Source: Salvelinus alpinus (taxonomy: Eukaryota; Chordata; Actinopteri; Salmoniformes; Salmonidae). Taken from it: 64,000 bases of DNA. A program made the position numbers and the translations under genes. The stretch is taken from assembly GCF_045679555.1 (NCBI RefSeq), contig NC_092115.1:39689728-39753727 (forward strand). Reading direction: 5' to 3'. Below, piece by piece: positions 58,080 to 64,000 of this stretch; positions within the stretch are counted from its first letter, which is position 1, and each line of letters starts with the position of its first letter. Below the pieces are notes generated by a model. It did not search any database. It was not told where the DNA came from and worked only from the letters and a program-made list of their open reading frames with translations.

Positions 58080-59809
58080 TTCAGAATAAAAGTCCCACAT
58101 TAAAAGTGACGCAAACGAATACAAATAGTGCAATCGTTCCATTTGTGAACTATTTTATTATTAAAACAAGGTTGGAATGTTGTTGCATAATTTAAAGTCA
58201 TATATAAGAATTAATTAGTTTGACAAGAAACAGAAAATAACTGTTGAAATTCCATTAGACTGCAAAGTTGCATCACCATCCCAGTCAGTCTATTGTGTGT
58301 AGTTAACATTCATATTGAACTCTATGGATTGTGCACCCATAAAATGGGGTATCAGCCTACTCAGTGACACCCACAGAACCCAACTATGCAGAGTTTACAC
58401 AAATATTAGCGTCATAGCTTTTACTGCAGGACTCTGAAAGCACTTTGAAATGAGCCACATATTTTAAACTTCAATTAATAGCACAGGCGTTTATTTGATT
58501 AAATCACTGAATACAACAGGCGCTTATTAGAGACAGGCTTCTATTTGAGCCAGGTGTCTATTTCCTTAATGCACACAGTTTCTGCTCATTTGCATAGTTA
58601 ATTGTTTAATTCCAGCATTAATTTACAGCATTTTAATCAATTTCCTAATTCCCTGCACTAATGTGTTATCATTTACACACTGTGCCCCGTTTATTTTGTC
58701 TTGGTATACCTCTATTTTAAATCAAAATAAAAATAAATAAAAAATACTTGACAGAATAATTATTCTCCTCTTTGGCTGTGCATTTATGGCAGTTCTTACT
58801 TTCGCCACTAGAGGACAACGGCCGATTTCTGTGGGTCTGTACTCCCGAAGTTGTTGACTGTTTTTGTACTTGTCAGTTAGCTAGCAGTTCCCAGCTGTTA
58901 GCAGCAAATGGCTAGCAGTTTCTTACTGGCGATAAAAACGGATGATTGCCATCATTTTTGTTGAGTCATTACTGAATTATTTAATGTAACAAATCAAACA
59001 TTAAACATCGGAAACAATTAATGGTAATTCATGTTAACATCGTAAACAATTCATTTAGACTCAGGAGGCTGAAAAGATTTGGAATGGGCCCTCAGATCCT
59101 CAAAAAGTTCTACAGCTGCACCATTGAGAGCATCTTGATTGGCTGCATCACCACTTGGTATAGCAATTACACTGTCCTTGACCGCAAAGCGCTACAAAGG
59201 GTGATGCCGACAGCCAAGAACATAACTGGGGTCGACCTCCCTGCCATTCAGGACCTCTATATCAGGCGGTTTCATAGGAAGGCCCAAGAAATTGCCAAAG
59301 ACTCCAGACACCCAAGCAATAGACTTTTCACTCTGTATAGCTAAATTATTGTGCATTTGATTTTATTCCTTGTGTTAGTTACTTTTTTATTTTGTATATT
59401 ATATATATATTTTTAACTCTGTTGGGAAAGGTTTGTAAGCAGTAAAGTCTACACCAGTTTTATTTGGTGCATGTGATAAATAAAATGTGATTTTATTTGA
59501 CCTGCTATTTATTTGAAACAGGCCTTTATTTGCTGCAATGTGTGTCATTGCCCAGCTGAAAGGGACAGGCGGCTTTTGAGACAGCAGTTAATTAAAGTTT
59601 TAGGGTAAGTATGCCCCCAATGCAATTATGCAGTCTAATACATCCACAATGGGATTTATATTTATTGTCAAACTAATGAATTATTGTATTTCGTTTTAAA
59701 TTATGTAACAACATTCCAACCTTGTTTAGCATTATCTTGTTAAAATATGGCACAATTACACTATTTGTATACGTTTGCGTCGCTTTCAATGAGGGACTTC
59801 TATTTTGAA
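58080..59809. mobile_element. Unrecognised element with about 200 bp terminal inverted repeats
   Basis: 58080-58290 starts TTCAGAATAAAAGTCCCAC and contains GACGCAAACGAATACAAATA, AACAAGGTTGGAATGTTGTT and ATTAGACTGCAAAGTTGCAT. The reverse complement of 59590-59809 has the same phrases in the same order with similar spacing. The interior repeats a TTTATTTGA-type motif on both arms and contains a LINE fragment (59040-59490). No transposase is visible. Both arms have diverged, so it is old. Confidence 0.7.
59040..59490 (+). mobile_element. RSg/L2-like LINE 3' fragment inside the inverted-repeat element
   Basis: The plus strand reads RLKRFGMGPQILKKFYSCTI, ESILIGCITTWYSNYTVLD and LPAIQDLYIRRFHRKAQE, then a tail with GTGATAAATAAAATGTG. 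Confidence 0.88.
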
Positions 59810-60099
59810 GGATCGACCTCCAATTTCCCTATTGTTGGTAATCGTTATTGTGGCTAGCTTCACATAAGTAGGGACACGCGGGTACTAGGGCCGCGTTCAA
59901 CGGGAGCTGACGCAGACAACATTGCCTAACGTTCAGATATAAATATAGAATGTGAACAAACATGCCTATCTGATTCTAAGGAATCATGTCAGAATAATGA
60001 ATGCAAATTCTACCAATGTTCCAAAACATTTTTGTACTGAACCTGCCCAACCGAAATATATGAGCGCCGCTCTTTGTCTGTCTGGAAAGCCTCCGCAAA

Positions 60100-60237
60100 T
60101 GAAAACGTTTGGGGGATCGGGTCGGCCCGGGCAGAACCCGCCCATAACTAACCCCGCCCCGTTCCATAGCGAGGGGCTACTACACCGAGCTTATCAAATA
60201 AACGTGATACAATGCAGCGTAGGCTGTCATAAGCGTT
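60100..60237 (+). promoter_or_regulatory. GC-box promoter candidate
   Basis: Two GC-rich boxes (CCCGCCCATAACTAACC and ACCCCGCCCCGTTCC, 60128-60165) lie 70-110 bp before a pyrimidine-rich start. An AT-rich element (TATCAAATAAACG) is near 60192. The surrounding 600 bp are richer in CpG than the rest of the window. Confidence 0.5.
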
Positions 60238-60327
60238 CTCTTTCCTGCCTATCCTTGGACGAGGAAGGCGGTGTATTCGCAGTGTTCCTTTTACCAACAA
60301 GTTCATCTACGAACATCAGACAAAATG
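60238..60327 (+). CDS. Putative first exon of a TOP-mRNA gene, ATG directly before the splice donor (eef2 candidate)
   Basis: CTCTTTCCTGCCTATCC is a good 5' terminal oligopyrimidine start. The exon then runs to ATG at 60325-60327, immediately followed by the strong donor GTAAGTCG. An initiator codon alone at the end of exon 1 is known for a few genes, including vertebrate EEF2 and calmodulin genes. EEF2 is also TOP-regulated and lies near CREB3L3 and SIRT6 on human 19p13.3, which makes eef2 the best guess. No second exon (it would begin with Val-Asn-Phe) is visible in the remaining 3.7 kb, so the identity is not shown. Confidence 0.4.
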
Positions 60328-61550
60328 GTAAGTCGAGTTTGAAGTGTTTTATGTGTTCTATGATAAAGGTGAACCGGAAATTCTGTGTTGTCAGTGGTTA
60401 AAGAGTTGGCTTATGTCCTTCATCGGTGACCGGTTGAAATTAACCGGGCGGGGTGAAGCAGCCTCCGAACCGAAGATGGATGCTCAATCTGTTCGAACGG
60501 CATGACGATGTTTAGAAAACCGCGGCGGACAACGCCAAATAAACCTCAATTTGAGATACTGATTTGAAAGTTTCCAATTCCTCTGAATAATTTCGTTTGA
60601 GGAATATGAGGGATGTCTGAATCTACGCAGCTGTCATGTTGGTTTTTATTATCTAGTTAGCCATCTTTAGAGGTTGTCTGTCTGTTGTATAACTGGGCCC
60701 CTACATAGAGTAACTATCACCCGCTTTGCTTTTGGGAGGACAGGACTTTGCGGTGTTATTGACCACAGTAACTTTAACTGTTCACACGTGTCATTGCATC
60801 GGTATTCTAAACAGTTGGTAATGGTAACAGTGTCCGGTGTCTAATTGTAAAGGTATGACGTACATTAGTTAGTACATAATGTTCAAGTTTTCTAAATTTG
60901 CCACCTAACAGTAAAACGTCAGTTATTTGGTCAAAGGGGGCATGTATGGCATTACTTTGTTTGAGATAAATTGGCTAGCTACGGGTATGTGCTGTAATCG
61001 CAAAAATGTAAGCCTGCAAGTGCAGCGTGATGCAGTTGTGCACAATGGGCAATTCCCTGTAGTGCGTCATCGTTTTCTATTATAGTAGGCTGGACACATT
61101 CAATGTTTACGTTCTCTGATTAAAATTAGTTTATTGCTTCCGCCATGGAGCCCGGTTTAATAATAATACCGTATGTCCCAGCTGCTTGCCGTAGTTTTGA
61201 AGTATTCGCGAAAAAAACAGACCTAATTGTAGTGAATTTCTCACCCTCCCATCTCGTATTAACACGGTGGCACCAACTCGCCTCCGGAACGTTCTATTCC
61301 CATCCCATTGTCCTGCGTCACAATGCCAGCTTCGCAATGACATCTACCGGCGTAAACCTTGTAACACAGGAGGTTGGTTGCACCTTAATTGGGGAGGAAT
61401 GGCTCGTGGTAATGGCTGGAGCGCAATATGTGGAACGGTATCAAATACATTAAAGAAATGGGTTCGATGTGTTTGATTCCATTCGCTCCTTTCCAGCCAT
61501 TATGAGCCGTCCTCCCCTCAGCAGCCTCCACTGCCTTGTAGGGTTTAGGC
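60328..61550 (+). other. Probable first intron of the gene starting at 60238
   Basis: No exon with a coding pattern is seen. Short open frames near 61145-61450 have no recognisable motif. Confidence 0.35.
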
Positions 61551-61551
61551 T

Positions 61552-62178
61552 TCAAATCTAATTTTATTTTTCACATGTGCTGAATACAACCAGTGTAGAC
61601 CTTACTCTTAAATGCTTACTTACAAGCCCATAACCAACAATGCAGTTCAAGAAATAGTTAAGAAAATATTTACTAAATAAAGGAAAGTTAAAAAGTAATA
61701 CAATAACAAGGCTATATACAGGGGGTACTGGTACCAAGTCAATGTGAGGGGGTACAGGTTAGTCAAGGTAATTTGTACCTGTAAAGTGACTATGCATAGA
61801 TAATAAGCAGTGAGTAGCAGCAGCGTAAAAACAATGTAAATAGTCCGGGTGGACATTTTTATTAATTGTTCAGCAGTCTTATGGCTTGGGGGTAGAAGCT
61901 GTTAAGGATCCTTTTGGACCTAGACTTGGCGTTCCGGTACCGCTTGCCGTGCGGTAGCAGAGAGAATGTCTATGACTTGGGTGACTGGAGTCTTTGACCA
62001 TTTTTGAGCCTTCCTATGACACCGCCTAGTGTGGTATATAGGTCCTGGATGGCAGGAAACCTGGCCCCAGTGATGTACTGTAGCGCCTTGCGGTCAGATG
62101 CCGAACAGTTGCCATACCAGACGGTGATGCAACCGGTCAGGGTGGGGCAACTGTATAACTTTTTGAGGATCTGGGGAC
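61552..62178 (-). mobile_element. RSg/L2-like LINE 3' fragment
   Basis: From TTCAAATCTAATTTTATTTT it runs through GTGTAGACCTTACTC (tail) to short coding remnants (TGCITVWYGNCSASDRKAL, FPAIQDLY). It is the reverse of the tail order at 34140-34440. Confidence 0.8.
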
Positions 62179-62179
62179 A

Positions 62180-64000
62180 CATGACAAATGCTTACCTCAG
62201 GTAAGTTAAAGTGGAACTGAGTGTTTAAACTACTTTGCAGATATGAAAATAATCATATCAGTCAGAAATATCACATTCCTGGTTTATGCTTCAAAACCAA
62301 CTTTATAAGAGGTTTTAAACTAGTTTAGTTCTATTTGACTCAAAATCCCATGACATACAGTAAGTTGTTGTTGGCAGAAAAGATGGATGCAGTTCAATAC
62401 ATTTCTTGCTATTCCCAAAAATATTGCTATCGGGTTGTAAATCACAGCTGGCCTGTACATTGTTTGCTGCCTTCACCCATTCAGCATGCACAAGGCCTGT
62501 GGGCTGACTAGGACACACAAGCGAGTGTAAATTAGTTGTCATCTACTAATTACAGCCGGATGCGCTCGCATTGGTGAATTCAACTTCAATTGCGCTGCTT
62601 TGATGTGTCCCGTTTACAGCGCGCAGCAGTGGGAAAGTGTACAGACACATGCCACGGTTCTAGCTAGGCTACTAAAATGTTGCAGTCTGGCTTCAGTTTT
62701 TAAAGCTTGACAATGAATAACCAAAAGACAACTTGCAACAGAACAACATGCCAATTAGAAACAAGCAAGCCTATTATTGCAACATTTGAGCAGTATCCTA
62801 GATTGGCTACCATCCAGCGATGCTGCATTCAACCAGACAGCGATCCATGTAGTGCATAAACAATGAAGAACATGTTTAACCCTCCTGCTGTGTTCTAGTC
62901 GAATTGGACCGATTCTCTGAAAAATGTAATTCATTTAATCTGATTGTCATAAGGTTCCGTGACTTTGTCAACACAGGGAATCTGAACACACAAAATATAT
63001 TTTGATGATTTTCATAACATTTTGGCGGTTTTATTTAACTTTTGTACACCTGTGGCGTTCCTGGTCAAAAATGACCGGTCATTAGAAATTAATGGATGAG
63101 ACTACAATTAGTGTATAACATTATGTATAACATTAGGTTAAATGTTACAACCTATAGCTTTGTTTTTTGGCGTTAAATACTTTTTGATTAGGGTTACATA
63201 TTATGCACATCTGCAAGCATAGCACCAAAGGCTGGACAAATATTATTTATTTGTTTTTTAATGTTAAAATGCTGTATTTAGCATCCTATGTACATAAGTG
63301 GACATTATAAAGGGCTATATTTTTTTCAAATAAAACGATGGCCCGTGAATTCATTAGGTGTTTTTTTTATTTTTTTCAATATGGCCCGTGCGAATGTTCC
63401 CATTCAGTTGTTAAAAATGTGGGCTGGGGCAAGCTGCAGAAGGACGAGCAGGCTACTATTTCCCATCGTTTATCAGTGCAATTTTGACAGCAACTAGCTG
63501 AAAGTTTGAGAGGGTTCATCTAATGTTCCCTCGTAAGATTTTTAGCTCCTCTGGCTAGCATTAGTTGTTGATGTGTGTAGCAGTGTGATGTTGTTCCCCT
63601 AGATTACGCACCAAATTGCACACAAGGACCAATTCAAATAGGCCAGGTCAAGAGGGGATGTTAATAATTTGATAATAATAATAATAATTCAGTGTATTTT
63701 TTTATTTAATTACAGCTGCATAGCTAATGTTTTTATTTGGTGTACAAACACTTTTTCATACCAATATTGTACATACAAGTGATTGTAAAAGTTTTGTATA
63801 TTTTGGTTTGGCCCATCGCGGGTTATCTGTATTCCCATACCACTTTATCGTTCTCTTTTGCCTGACCCTCGGCTAGCAAGGTATGTTGTCCTTGGCTCCG
63901 AAACTGTTTAATATAAAACCGTCATAAGGTTATACAATGTACTGTTTTGCAACCATACGTTTGTTATAGTGTGGACAGTGTAGGAATTTATGTTAACAAG
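62180..64000. other. No gene recognised; possible repeat at 62878-63120
   Basis: The phrase CCTCCTGCTGTGTTCTAGTC and the palindromic ATGACCGGTCAT near 63070 recall a dispersed fish repeat, but I see no matching second end. TA-rich sequence follows. Confidence 0.3.

Noticed and set aside
63870-63900. GCTAGCAAG followed by GTATGT as an exon end near the window border
   Set aside because: There is no open coding pattern before it and no acceptor pairing; a donor-like match alone is common.

Overview
This window is vertebrate nuclear DNA from a salmonid fish (Salmo, Oncorhynchus, Salvelinus or a close relative). The evidence is two spliced vertebrate genes embedded in repeat families typical of salmonids: at least three Tc1 families (one with Sleeping Beauty-type ends), a non-LTR element of the RSg-1/L2 kind, a tRNA-derived SINE with the salmonid body, and long (TG)n tracts. 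There are no bacterial operons, CRISPR arrays or rRNA/tRNA genes.

Host genes. (1) sirt6, + strand, 8 coding exons from 11324 to 20121. It encodes 383 residues, and its catalytic-core numbering matches the human protein. (2) creb3l3, - strand, 9 exons found from 40934 down to 31084. They encode the acidic N-terminus, the bZIP, one membrane segment and a short lumenal tail; the first coding exon is not firmly placed. The two genes are convergent, as SIRT6 and CREB3L3 are on human 19p13.3. (3) At 60238-60327, + strand, there is a GC-box promoter, a pyrimidine-rich cap-site candidate and a 5' UTR exon that ends in ATG directly before a splice donor. This looks like the first exon of a TOP-mRNA gene. 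eef2 is a candidate because of this exon layout and local synteny, but no later exon lies in the window.

Layout. 1-11123 is a stack of nested mobile elements. An old non-LTR element with a CCHC ORF1 (- strand) is broken by a Tc1 element, by a solo LTR and by a 7.5 kb L1-type LINE. That LINE is broken by a non-autonomous LTR element, which carries another solo LTR inside its 3' LTR. Target-site duplications can be read for four of these insertions. The stack ends 213 bp from the sirt6 start codon. 11124-22260 is sirt6, with LINE, SINE, LTR and Tc1 insertions in its introns and a Tc1 copy after its stop codon. 22260-31080 is intergenic with a RT remnant, a solo LTR, a SINE, a MITE and a Tc1/LINE chimera. 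31084-44100 is creb3l3, whose introns hold an RSg-like LINE, two Sleeping Beauty-type copies and pieces of a Ty3/Gypsy element. 45197-57480 is almost all mobile DNA, including a Tc1 element containing an L1 that itself contains another Tc1, a well preserved Sleeping Beauty-type copy, and a Tc1 mosaic of two families. 58080-59809 is an element with about 200 bp terminal inverted repeats that I do not recognise. 60238 to the end holds the possible TOP gene and a LINE remnant.

The most unusual coding region is inside the LTR element at 5526-9481. It has no reverse transcriptase and instead encodes a proline-rich protein built from more than 40 copies of 9-residue (27 bp) repeats in successive blocks. 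All calls were made by eye from sequence and motif memory; no database search was run.
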